Source: Lineus longissimus
Taxonomy: Eukaryota > Nemertea > Pilidiophora > Heteronemertea > Lineidae
DNA: 64,000 nucleotides
Direction of reading: 5' to 3'
NCBI RefSeq assembly: GCF_910592395.1
Contig: NC_088309.1
Span: 64,501-128,500 of the forward strand
A program made the translations under genes and the position numbers. A model generated the notes under the pieces. That model searched no databases, was not told where the DNA came from, and saw only the letters and a list, made by a program, of their open reading frames with translations. This document shows positions 25,834 through 37,217 of this stretch, piece after piece; position 1 is the stretch's first letter, and every line of letters starts with the position of its first letter.

Positions 25834-27409
25834 TGTACGATTTGAAGGATAGTATGGTTTTATAAGAAAGTGATTCTTCAAATATGTGAATATCTACAAA
25901 TGTCAAAGCTTTTATCAATGTAGGACCTGCTTCTTGCAGTAGCTGAAGGAGGATCATGGCAGCGGCGCCAGTCCGTTTTTTGTTGATAGCTGTATTCTCT
26001 AAGACCATCTTCAAGTGTACATAAAACCCAAACCTTTATTTTGCTTACCATCTCACGAGTTGGGGTGTGGAGTATTTCATAGAAGGTATCTTCCTTAACT
26101 GGACAGTCATAAAGCAACTGAAACCAGGATGAGACCGCTCCTGTAGTTTGATAAATGATGGTCATGGTGATGAACCATAATTTCATCATTCAGTCAGCCA
26201 CCTGGGATATCACGATCAAAATTGGAAAGTTTTTACTGATATCATAACTGTCACTACGCAGTCGAACATATGGGATATTGGTGTCCAATCAATTAGCAGG
26301 TTATTTACCTTGTCAACTGATTTTGCGTGGGATTCAATACGAGTATAGCAGAAATCACGCATTTAATCTCCAGTGGTCGGATCTTCAAACAGGAATATAT
26401 GATGAGATTATCGCTGCTATTGTAGTGAGGCTAGCGAGGGCGAGTTGAAATAAATCGTATTCCTGTGGGTGGAGTGCGAAAGAATGGCAAATCAAAACAC
26501 GTCTCGTCTACACAGATACTGGCGGCCAACTGTTTTAGGAATTGCCGAACCTTTATTCACATATGAATGTTGGATGAAAGTAAGCTAACGTGTCTTATTC
26601 TAGACAAATGTGGACACTTCTGCCTTCTGTTGTGGACGGATGCTGGTGCACTTTAATGTTGCATTAAGTCTTACTTTCGCACAATACATGATAAATAGCA
26701 ATATCGAAACGGACTAAGAGGCGATCACAGACGCTATTCAAAGGATAGCAGATGTAATTTCGACCATCTACATATAAAGTGTACTTGGCTGAGGATAGTA
26801 TTTCAGGCTTAACAAGTAATTCCCATTCGTTTTGTAAAAAGTGCCTTTCGTTGTCAAAATAAATGTTTAGCTGATGAGGTTGGCTGGTCGTTTTAGCGCT
26901 GTTCTACATATTTTAGGCTAGTTGGGTCAGGTGACAAGGGCAGACCAGGCTACCAGGGGATGTGTAGGTAAGTTACCAACCTTATAGTAGGCTTGGACAT
27001 GGCGAGGACATTATATCGTGAAACATGCGATTTACTCGCTTAATTCTTTGACGTATCGAGTTGAAAATGCTGATGTTAGTCTCGACTCCTCAAAAGAGTT
27101 AAAGCAGTTCAATTCTTTGTCATTCGCCATCTAAAATAGCGAATGAACTCGATTTCTGCCATTTGTCAACATTCCCGACGAATCATTCCATAAGAATGAA
27201 CGACTGCCAATATATTGAAGAAGGCTATAAGATCGGGACGCAGGACCGAACTATGTATCAACAACATTTGTTGGTATTTTGTACAAAAAGATATATAAAG
27301 TAAGATACTTTGATTATTTGTTATCATTGGTGACATCTGTTAATGATTGTTGAACACTTCACTGTCGTTTCTCTGTTTGGCGCAAATGAGATTTTAATCG
27401 AACGGGTTC

Positions 27410-27415
27410 AATAAA
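27410..27415 (+). terminator. Candidate poly(A) signal
   Basis: AATAAA followed by a GT-rich stretch (gtttgatgtttgattc and then tttgtctgtttgtcg), a good cleavage/polyadenylation context on the plus strand. It could end a long 3' UTR of the hormone receptor, 2.1 kb after the stop at 25337. An alternative AATAAA lies at 26449-26454. Confidence 0.4.
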
Positions 27416-28309
27416 GTTTGATGTTTGATTCATTATACGTTTTGTCTGTTTGTCGTCTATAGCAAGGGATTGGAAACTATCAGAAGTATCAGGTTGTTAT
27501 TGAAGATAAATATCAAAGCGATGATGGCAAATGGACTACTATTTTGACAATGTGTAATTCCAGTCGCCTGATGAGATTCTGATTGGTGGATATCCAAGCA
27601 ACCCCAATCGTTCATAATGTTTCTTGCCAAGCCAAGCTGTACACGGCACTATTTGAATCTCAACTGGCAATTGGCGTTGCTGGTTTAGATTTGTGGTTAA
27701 ACTACGGCTGAAACAACAATCTTGTTCCTGTCGATGAACTGTGCTTGGCACCTTCTGGAGGCGAGGTTGCCTTGGGTCACAGAGAACCGCTGCATTGAAT
27801 ATGTCACCTCCGTCATGTGATATTACCCTGCCGGCTGATCAATATCACACCATCTCCCTCTTTACATAACTTGTTTCAAGCTTCATCTGATAAGCGCGAC
27901 AACTGATTAAACACAAGGGGGCAAGCTTTTAGAAGACACGATAGTGTTGATCAGTGCTGCAAATGATAGCTATAAAACACCTTGAGGGTATGATCGCTCG
28001 TCTTTCACTTATAGGTAACCAGGCATTCTAAAGTGGAAAAACGCGAGTCTCGGGTAATGTAGAAGCAGTGAATGCTGAACTAAAAGGAGTGGAAAAACGA
28101 CAGATACGTTTTTTATTTCATTTCATTATTGATTAGAGTGTATATGAAAAAGGCAAAAGTGGTGTTACACGAAAGTGGTCAGACGTGCACAATTCATCCA
28201 AGTATAGACATGTGATGTGCTCCACCAAGAAGGGATTAGTAATTCACACACCACAGAACAGCTCTATTGAATGCTAATAGGTAGCGTAAGCCGTTGGCAT
28301 GAACAAGGC

Positions 28310-28575
28310 CATTGTCTCTCTTCAGGGAGGGTTTCTTGGTCTGTTGAGCCTCGGTTAGTTTTCTCCGTCTTTTAACCGCATGATTAGTATAATGACATCA
28401 TCCCAATTGATTGAATGTTCTATGTTCGTTCTTGAGTGTTTGTGGGCTGTTTGTGGGTCCTTTTGGTGTTCTACCAGGCGTTCAGCGTGTGGTCTGCATG
28501 TTGCCTCAATACAGCTCTGTCGGCAGGAGCAGTCCAACTTGTACACTGCACCCCGTTTGTCTCTCCTGTCACGAT
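28310..28575 (-). mobile_element. Penelope-like element remnant (GIY-YIG endonuclease)
   Basis: Minus-strand translation shows a peptide pattern typical of the Penelope-like element C-terminal endonuclease: VYKLDCSC, then a degenerate YIGETGRP equivalent (SCIEATCRP), AERLVEHQKD, AHKHSRTN, and IEHSINWDDV. The GIY-YIG core is mutated and a stop follows shortly after, so it is a dead fragment. No reverse transcriptase portion was recognised nearby. Confidence 0.7.
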
Positions 28576-29560
28576 GGTACGTTGAATTGTTTTCTCGACA
28601 GCATCAGTATGGTATCTGTTGTTGTTTGTGAAAGACAGTTGGATGTGTTTTAATCCTGATTCCAGATGTTTGGTGCACAAATGTTGAGGTTATTTGTAAA
28701 CCTTTCTAAAAAATGCGATTCAATAATCTTACAAATGTGAAGTTCGAAATCAGTATACTATTAATTCCAACCTTCTAATCTTTTTCATACTAAGTGATAC
28801 GTTATATGTCCAATAAAAATGCTCAAATCATCTTTGCAATTCCTCCACATGTACGTGAGCAAAAATGGTCCTCATATTTACGCATGCCCTCTCCTTGGTT
28901 CGTACCCCCTGAATAAACGGGCCCAAGAAAGAGCTTCGATAAACAAGAGCTGTAGATTGACAAATAAACGGGTTGAGGAATTCTGAGCCATTCTAGGTTC
29001 ACTCTTTGATGAGCATGGGTACAGTTGTACACTGTTACTGGAGAGCCCAAGACATAGATAATCAGAAGCCGTTGTGGACTGATTTTACACATGAGCACAT
29101 AACTAATTGACAATAATTACAAAAGTGGAGATTTACATCACAAACGTCATTGTAGAAGCTCGATAAACCAGGACTACAGAAAGACCGTGATATACTCGGA
29201 TCATGCCTCTGTACAGTACCACATGTGATACCAGTAGATACCGTAGTTGTTGAATCTCGATTATAATGTTTCATCAACAGAGTTCACTCCTTCACTGGAG
29301 TCCCTGCCTTTGATTGAATGAAATCAGTAGGCATTTCTCATTAGGTTTCGTTCTTTATCAGATGCTATCTTGCTACTGATTGCTAACCAGATTGATTGTG
29401 CTACCAGGGACCGGGTCGGTCATTTCTGCAACAAGATAAAGGAAACGGCGTTAGTTAAAAGTTCAATCATCGGACAGCCGTGGCTTTCTCACGGTTACGT
29501 TTATTTTGGCCGGGAAAATGATTCTGTACAACGTAAAGGAATTGCCACACACTGGTGGTG

Positions 29561-29688
29561 CTATTGAGGTTTGAGCCTAGCAACAATCACCATGGCAAGG
29601 AAGCCAAGCATAAGGAAGCCTGCCAAAGACGAGCACGCAACTGCAAGCACAAGTAGAGGGATTGCCCATTGGTCGGGGCAGTTAGGTG
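29561..29688 (-). CDS. Possible terminal exon with membrane anchor
   Basis: One minus-strand frame encodes CPDQWAIP, then a strongly hydrophobic run of about 28 residues (LLVLAVACSSLAGFLMLGFL and onward), a short basic tail ending ARLKPQ, and a stop at 29561-29563. A weak acceptor-like AG precedes 29688. It resembles the last exon of a single-pass or C-terminally anchored protein, but no upstream exon was found between here and the aquaglyceroporin. It may be chance hydrophobic coding. Confidence 0.25.
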
Positions 29689-31178
29689 CTCATGCTATTC
29701 AGGCCTGAACAAGTTATGTATGCTGAAGATGTCGACAAGATAGTCGTGAAGAAAGTTTTGGTTACTGAGGCTTGAGCGGAAGCTTTCAGGCACGATAGAT
29801 ACTGCCCGAGCCATGGTTTGTAGAAGGGTTTATTCACACATGGTTTGGAGGCTTTGAAAAAGGTATAAGGATGAATTTCTGTCTTGTTATGCTCCATCTA
29901 GACGGAATTGTAGAAAGATGTTCGTTCCCGTTGGACTATGCACAAGCATGTGTGATGATGCAGTTTACAAAAAGTCAAGGGTAGGAGACTGCGATGATTG
30001 CAATGGCCAATACAGGTTTCTGTTTAGCCCATTATATAGCCTCGATCCGCTACGCTACATCGAGCCTATGCACTATCTCGAAAAAGCCAGGAATTCGAGC
30101 CCAAAACCATTATGAAAAACAGGAAAACCCCTCGGTATAAAAAGAGTTTGACGACGCAAGGCTAGCCAACCAATCAGGTCATTGTTTCGTCAACCAATCA
30201 TTTTCGCAACAGGTACCTCGCACTTCGTCCCTTTTGGGGACGAAGTATTGGTCTAGTTTCTGTTATGCTTGACTTTTGGCACGTGAACAACAAGAACATG
30301 CAATAAGGTATCATTAAATCGGAAATATGCTGCTGCGAGATCTATAAATTTGGTGTCCAGGTCACCAAATGTGTTTACATATCTATCTATTGATGAGACG
30401 GTAAAGCTTTTGAGTGTTTCCGTTTTTTAGTGTTTCCCCTCATTGGGAACACTGAAAGCTAGATTGATATGTTTTCTATTGAAAAGTCATGGTCTCTAGC
30501 CGGCTGAGACACTGAAATATGGGGACCATTCATAGATGTTTCACTGGCTTGCGAGGATTCTCTGTGAATTAGTGAAAGCTTTTTTTACCATCATTTGGAT
30601 CGTCTGAACGTTGGAACTTTGTCAATTTCGTTTCCCCTCCTCTTGCATTGACAAACCTGTATAGAGGAAATAGTCGTGACTGATTCAGTAGACCATAATA
30701 TTTTGACCTATTCAGTAAACTCATCAGGAATCACTGTCATGCTGACTTGATCACACCACTGTGGACAATTAGTTATTACAGCACACACAGCAGTGGAGTC
30801 TTTTGAAAGTTTTACCAAACAGGAGCTGTACACCAGTTTCTCGCTCAAGATGGATTGTAAAGGAATACATTCTGAGTGAGATCGAGTTGACTTGAGATTG
30901 AGTTGAGTTGTTTCTTGTGACAGCGCTCATCTAACCATGTGGGCCATCTTTCGTTTAGACAACGATTCAACCTCTAGAAGCTGGCAGCAACAGACAGACT
31001 GGTAGTGAGTAGTGTCGACTCGTAGTAAACTGGCGAACTAATCAGAGAAATTGCTTAATATCGAAGTCTGGTGACAAAACGGTAACAAAAGCAAATTCCT
31101 CTAACGGAAAGCAAAGTTGTGCGCACAGGAAGAAGCTTAGCAGACCTCAGCAGGGTGGAATAAGTATGAAGCCACTCT

Positions 31179-34100
31179 TCAGACTTCTCCATTGTCCTCG
31201 TCGCACTTACCCACATTGACGTGGCCTTGCCCGGGATGCTGTTCCACCATGTACGAGACCTGATCAGGCCAGTGGATGCCCACCATGATCTGGTAGGTCA
31301 GAGCTCCCAGGATAGCACCGACGATAGGTCCTACTACTGGCACCCAGAACCAGTTGTAACCCCGGAAGCTGGAAAATAAACAACGATGAGTCAACAGGGC
31401 TTTTAGAGTGCTGCTGTCCGAAGTGACTCGCTATTAGGTGTAGCAGAGTGCTGCTGTCCGAAGTGACTCGCTATTAGGTGTAGCAGAGTGCTGCTGTCCA
31501 AAGTGACTCGCTATTAGGTGTTGTTTGGCGCTCATCGCTCGCCACTGACGTCGTGAATTAAAAATTATACTGCAGTGCTGGAGAATAAACGATGACTTCG
31601 GAAGAATTAGTACAAACTGATTGTTTCCATTTTTTAGGTTGATCGTTAATGAAAGTTGTATGTACAGTCTAAAAGACTTAAGTAAGTACTGCACAAAGCT
31701 ATGGAGTAACAATGCACACATTTAGCGTAGTCATCGTTTAAAAGCTAACCCTGAGGAAGATTGGTACGTGACGTATCTTGTTACCTGAAAACAGCACCGC
31801 CCCATCCAGCTAGTGCTGTAAATATCCTAGGTCCGAGATCTCTGGCGGGGTTGATGGCGTAGCCACAGTTTGACCCAAATGCCAACCCGATGGCCACGAC
31901 GATCATGCCGATCACAAGGGGAATCAACCCCTGCTGAGGGTCAGCGTTTAACTTGTCCACCACAGCACAAACGCACATCAGCAGCAAAGCTGTCCCGACG
32001 ATCTGAAAATGACGACAACATACTTTTTACAAGAATGTTATACCAGCATGGCCGTAGGTGGAGAGGGCAGGGGGATCCGCCCCATCCCCCAAAAGTTGCT
32101 TAACGTGCAGGAGCACCCAGCCTGATATTACAATCTGGCAACTCGGCTGGCTTATTCGGTCGCCTCAACTCTGCCTCAACCAAGGCTCGAATGTAGAGAT
32201 GCATCTTTTAATCAATCATTAAGTTACATTACGAAAGTTGCCGAGGGAGGCTACCGACTCAGTCACGCGTGTGGAGAGCAAGGTTGTCCGCTGCACCTGA
32301 CGGTCAGACACATAACTCCTGAAGAAAGATGCTGCAACGAGCTGAGACTGTCGGGGTAAAAAAATCATTCTTAAAATTGATTTTAGATTTCTACAATTTT
32401 TACATGTTTAAGGATTTACAAAATGTTCACTTGAATTCTCAATATAGAGCTATTGCTCGATGATCGAGGCGTCCTCACCTGATCGCCCAGGCCCGTCCAC
32501 GTTGACACATACTCCTTTGGATAGGTAGCGAATATACCGGCTGTGGCAGTGGGCCCAACCACCGTCCTGTTTCCACCATCAAAGTTGTTCAGGGCATCTT
32601 GCAAAGGAAATGGTATGTTATGAGAAATGTTTTTTTGGATGTGTTCTTCGCTGATTCCTTATCCGGTCCTATTAGTTTCTGATCACAGTACACGGTCAGG
32701 ATCATTTTCATTATTGCGCTCAAACGATACTCGATCTGTTATCAGCGCATTGTGAGACAGAGTCTGTCATCCTGACAGCTAAGCGAGTCTGTCATCCTGA
32801 CAGCTAAGCGTGTCTGTCATCCTGACAGCTAAGCGAGTGACTTGTTTACTGTCTTAGCCGCAGCCATAGTGTCGTACGGACTAGGCGTGAAATGTTATAA
32901 AGAATGCATTATTCTCACCTAATCTCTAACCTTCGTGTGACCAGAGGTTCTAGTGACCTCATTACAATGAAAGGGCAGGGTAGAACAACATCATGAGATG
33001 TTTCTAGTTCAAGTCATGCGGGTGGAGATTGAGGACAGCTGTTTATCACATTGACGGGTGTACTAAAACTCACCGTAGTAAACTCCATAAACGACAGCTG
33101 AAGAGGCGATGGTGCCGAGGAACTGGCCTACAATATAGACGGGAACCTTTCGCCACTGTAACCGGCCGAGCATCGCCATTGCTAAGGTGACAGCTGGGTT
33201 TATATGGCCTCCTGCAGAAGAGTGAAGAATCGGCATAATGCTCGTTCATGCGAATGAAATCGTGAAACACGGAGCGTCGGCCCAACACCGACAAAAAATA
33301 ACTGTACGTGACAATTCTTTGATTCAGTAAATGATTGAAAACCTTTTAAGGTGACTACCTGATTCTGGTAGGTTTGAGTGAACTTTAAGTCAAAACATTA
33401 CTTTCATGGCTAAGCTCATTTGTGGGTTAATCCGCATTGGTTGAATAACAATGAATTTTTCACCAAAAAAAGAATTTTAAAAAGAGAGCTCTAGATGTCA
33501 ACCGTTCTGAAGAATAGCGTTCACTGTACTGATTAGCTTCCTACAAAGCCAATGTTTTCTTTTGAAACGCTCCGTGTTTCCGGTATATGACTCATATACC
33601 TGAGAGCTTTGACCACCCACCTGACACATTGAAAGATGCGTATACACCAAACATCACTCCGAAGCCGTAGGCCCAGTTGACAGAGAGGAACGTCCCTGCG
33701 GATTCTGCTGTCAATACTGACTGTGCCACAGAGCCATTACCAAACGTCTAAAAAAACCAATCAAACGACAATTAGACAATTAATCAGCTGTGGCTTCTGT
33801 GCCAATCAAGCATGAAAAAGGTATTCCTATTGACCTATACGGGGCGTATCATAAAACGAAACCGTGACAGAAACGGCGGTTATTCCAAAACTGAAGCATA
33901 GCATAAAGCAGGAGCTAAAGCTTCGCCTTCATGTACCTTTTTCGAAAGTCCACGGTTGCAGCTTATTTTCATTGTCTTGGAACCAAAGCTTTATGTTTTG
34001 AAGCAGGACATTTCAAGCATGGAAGTAATTAATAGGAAAATGGCTGAAAAAAGTTGACATAAATTCATCAATAGCATATGTTAATTGTTTTTGTGTCTAA

Positions 34101-36547
34101 GGATAAGTTACCAATGAACTAGACGTGTAATAAGTCACTTGGCAGGTCCTATCGAATAATCGTGTCCTAGTTCTACGGTTGTTTAGAGTTGGCTCTTACC
34201 GTTATCATGAGCCGGGTCAAGGATTGTCAATAGTAAACAATCGACATTACTCTTCATGTCAAGTTTGAGCCATTGTTCCTTTGGTTATTCTCCAAGACGT
34301 GTTGTACTAGCTCGATGGCTTGTTTGTAACAGTCCGTACACGTTATCTATAGACCATAATCAAATGAGCAAGGCGTCATATGCTTAGAGTATTTATACCC
34401 CACAGTGTCTAAACCTCAAGCAAAACAACAAGCGAATGTTAGGCTGCGAATGGCGTTTATGAAAAATTTATATTGTAAATTTTAGGAGATTCAGAGCCTC
34501 ACAGATTTTGCAAGTGATGGCTGTAGTTATCCCGAATGATGTAGGTAGCATGCTGCATTTTCGGAGGGAGTGTGTTTCTAAAGCAAGCGGGACGAGAGTG
34601 GAAATCAAGGCGTGTATGGAGAGGTTGAGTAGGTCATGAGGAGGGTTTCTTTCTTGGCAACTTACAGTCAGTATGAATGCACCCATCAATTCAGCCATAA
34701 ATAGCCGAGTATATTCATTTTCCGCCCGACATTTCAGTCTAAGTCCAGTTCTCCAGCCCATATTCAATTAGAAAGAACCAAATATCAAGGAAAGCATAGA
34801 GATGACAAAGAGAGATGACAACTGTTAGGTTGACCCAGGTTGACCCTGATCTCGTTGTGGCAGATGACAGTTCATACATGTTCTGACATGTCAATGAATC
34901 GGATAAACTGTCTCGCGCTCATGTGATACCGTAGATTAGATAAATGCACGATTAAACTTGCATGAAACCTTGTTACAATACCCATTGCCTGCTCCTGTGC
35001 AAGCTTTATAGCCCCGGGGCATAAAAAAACCAACGTATTGAGAGCTTTTTTAAATCACGAGTAATCGAGTCGATTATAATCATAATATAAAATGTATATG
35101 CGACAAAAAGGAGTGTTCTGCACCCCCCCCCCCCCCCGCGCCGCCGAGAGCCTATTTTCGCCTCCTTATGTTACAATGCGGCGGTCCGTCAGGAGCAACC
35201 TTGATCAAGGTGCAACTGCCAATGTTCAGAAAGAATGCATGGGCCTATGACCCTACACCGGAGCCGAGCCCTTGATCAAGGTGCAACTGCCAATGTTCAG
35301 AAAGAATGCATGGGCCTATGACCCTACACCGGAGCCGAGCCCTTGATCAAGGTGCAACTGCCAATGTTCAGAAAGAATGCATGGGCCTATTGCCCTACAC
35401 CGGAGCCGAGCCCTTGATCAAGGTGCAACTGCCAATGTTCAGAAAGAATGCATGGGCCTATGACCCTACACCGGAGCCGAGCCCCACCAAACAAACCAAA
35501 GAAGAAATGCTACCCTGCCTAGGGGAAGCAGTGGTCCGCGGCCTACATGTATCACCGGTCAGCCAATGCATTGGCCTACCTACCATCAGAATCCAAGTGC
35601 CCAGAAACTCGGCAAGAAAGAGCCTGATTAACTCATTCTTTATCCTGCATTTTTGTGCGAGAAATTCCCTCCACGACATCCTAGAACGCCAGCGTCCACA
35701 TTTCGCGGCGGTTTCTTCTGTTGCGGACATCAAAATCTAGAAACATGCGAGCTGTGGCTGTAGCTAAACCTCCATGTGTAGTAAAGATCGTGAAACACGA
35801 TTCCTTCGCCCCACTGACATATGTTTGAGAAGCAGCCGGCGTCGTAATCAGGTAACTGACTTGGAATGAATAATGGTATATCGAAGCATTCCTTTTACTA
35901 GTGGCTATCAGTTTAAAGAGATATCTGTATACAAACAATAGCAGGTGCCTTAGACTCGTGCCTAAAGTGGTATCTCTGACAGTTCACTACCATAATGACC
36001 ACTGTTCGCTAGAACAATATCTGCCCTCCTGAATAAAAAAAGGTGCCAACATCACGCCAGACCTGAAATGTGGATTAAAAGTCCCGTAGGATGACACTGA
36101 AAAGCATTGCTGTGATGCATTTTAGTGCGAACGTTGTGACATAGATTTCAAAAGAACGTTAGGGGAAATAAGGTAGGCCTACGTGGAAATGTACCTGGTA
36201 CGTGTATGCTTGCTCAGCTAGACACAAACTGCTGAAGAGCGAGCCCTACATGCCTCGTCAACGAGGTTCCGTTTCTTCATATTTCATCAAGACGACCAAT
36301 GTTTCATCGCCCAGGCAAATTGTATCCCACCTACCGTCAGAATGAATGCGCCGAGACACTCCGCTAAAAGAAGCCGCGCAAATCTGTACTTGGTCTTGCA
36401 TTTCCTTCGCATACTCCTTTTCCAGGACAAAGGCTTGACAAGGCGTTTCTGTGGCTTGAGTGGGCCCTCTGCCTGACTGATCGTAGAAAGACTCATGTCG
36501 CTGAAGTTGACACCCGGACCGTAATCTGTTTTAAATTTGCCGGCCAT
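31179..36547 (-). CDS. Aquaglyceroporin (AQP3/7/9/10-like), longest isoform
   Basis: Plasma-membrane channel expected to pass water and glycerol. Exons in transcript order: 1a 36335-36547, then shared 33621-33747, 33074-33211, 32479-32597, 31785-32002 and 31179-31368 (334 aa with exon 1a). Exon 1a gives a 71-residue N-terminus ending in TM1 (AECLGAFILT). Shared exons encode TFGNGSVAQ, the first pore motif (GGHINPAVT), the aquaglyceroporin-type loop (DALNNFDGG and TAGIFATYP) and the second pore motif YAINPARDLGPR. The Asp after NPAR is the hallmark of glycerol-permeable members. TM6 (WVPVVGPIVGAILGALTYQ) is followed by a short acidic tail. The ATG at 36547 was chosen because the upstream in-frame triplets contain no ATG before a stop. 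Two further first exons (1b and 1c) splice in the same phase and are listed separately. Confidence 0.93.
31406..31521. repeat. Tandem array, 40-bp unit x3
   Basis: Copies of gagtgctgctgtccgaagtg plus actcgctattaggtgtagca start at 31406, 31446 and 31486. It lies in the last intron of the aquaglyceroporin, about 40 bp from the final exon's acceptor. Confidence 0.9.
32762..32836. repeat. Tandem array, 25-bp unit x3
   Basis: Three copies of gtctgtcatcctgacagcta plus agcga. Each unit contains the near-palindrome ctgtcatcctgacag, so small hairpins are possible. It is in an aquaglyceroporin intron. Confidence 0.9.
34666..34761 (-). CDS. Aquaglyceroporin alternative first exon 1c
   Basis: ATG at 34761 opens a 32-codon exon with a gtaagt donor after 34666, phase 0. 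The short basic N-terminus leads into LFMAELMGAFILT, homologous to the TM1 start in exons 1a and 1b. Spliced to 33747 it gives a 295-aa channel. It lies in what is otherwise intron 1 of the longer isoforms and so implies its own promoter upstream of 34761. Confidence 0.75.
35201..35485. repeat. Tandem array, 71-bp unit x4
   Basis: Copies begin (ttgatcaagg) at 35201, 35272, 35343 and 35414 and are nearly identical. A C-homopolymer precedes it at about 35125. The array sits between alternative first exons 1b and 1c and so could act on exon 1c promoter activity. Confidence 0.9.
35584..35730 (-). CDS. Aquaglyceroporin alternative first exon 1b
   Basis: ATG at 35730 opens a 49-codon exon ending at a gtaggt donor after 35584, phase 0. 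It ends LFLAEFLGTWILM, matching the TM1 start of exons 1a and 1c, and is preceded by a basic cytosolic segment (KCGRWRSRMSWREF). Spliced to 33747 it gives a 312-aa channel. A 71-bp minisatellite (35201-35485) begins about 100 bp downstream of the donor. Confidence 0.75.
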
Positions 36548-37217
36548 GTCTAAAGTTTGCTCCGCCAACTTGAGTTTCCCCTTTGTGAATCAATTCAAGA
36601 GATGTGATTTGAAAACACCATGAACTCGTCACATTCGCACGTTCACGACTTGGAGTTGAAGTGGGGGGTAAGTTTCTTAGTTACCATTTCATAACTGTGA
36701 AAATACGTCAGTGGTGGATCAAAGGCATTCATAGTAAGAAAATCATGTTGTCAACGTGTCATCAAAGGTGTTTATGCAGATCATTAGTTAAGCTGTTGGA
36801 TAGCACGAAACACACCACATCATCGATTTTGAAGAAAAAAAGCCTTACCCGTACATGTTATCCTTGTTATCAATGCTCCTGCGCAAATTGCATGTGTTGG
36901 GTTTATGACATGAAAGTGCACGTCATTCAAGAAACCTTTGGAGATTATCTGCAAGTTTGAAGCAATACTGCCCTCCCAAGAGAGACTGCAGTATCTGCGA
37001 GTTTGAAGCAATACTGCTCTCCCAAGAGAGACTGCAGTATCTGCAAGTTTGAAGCAATACTGCCCTCCCAAGAGAGACTGCAGTATCTGCAAGTTTGAAG
37101 CAATACTGCTCTCCCAAGAGAGACTGCAGTATCTGCAAGTTTGAAGCAATAATGCCCTCCCAAGAGAGACTGCAGTATCTGCAAGTTTGAAGCATGCTCG
37201 TCGTCCGAATAAACGTG
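36548..37217. other. Interval between GPCR A stop and aquaglyceroporin exon 1a
   Basis: Both neighbours are on the minus strand, so this 670-bp interval must hold the GPCR A 3' end and the exon 1a promoter. It contains a 46-bp tandem array (36952-37195). No other gene is seen. Confidence 0.6.
36952..37195. repeat. Tandem array, 46-bp unit x5, alternating subtypes
   Basis: The unit is agcaatactgccctcccaag followed by agagactgcagtatctgcaagtttga. Copies alternate between ccct and ctct variants (ccct, ctct, ccct, ctct, ccct), implying a 92-bp higher-order duplication. The array is about 20 bp past the GPCR A stop codon. Confidence 0.9.

Larger units (their letters stand above)
25338..31178. other. 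Gene-poor interval between receptor and aquaglyceroporin
   Basis: Contains the 32-bp array at 25647, a Penelope-like remnant near 28310-28575, a possible terminal membrane exon at 29561 and AATAAA signals at 26449 and 27410. I see no other supportable gene; the remaining open frames lack recognisable domains. Confidence 0.6.
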
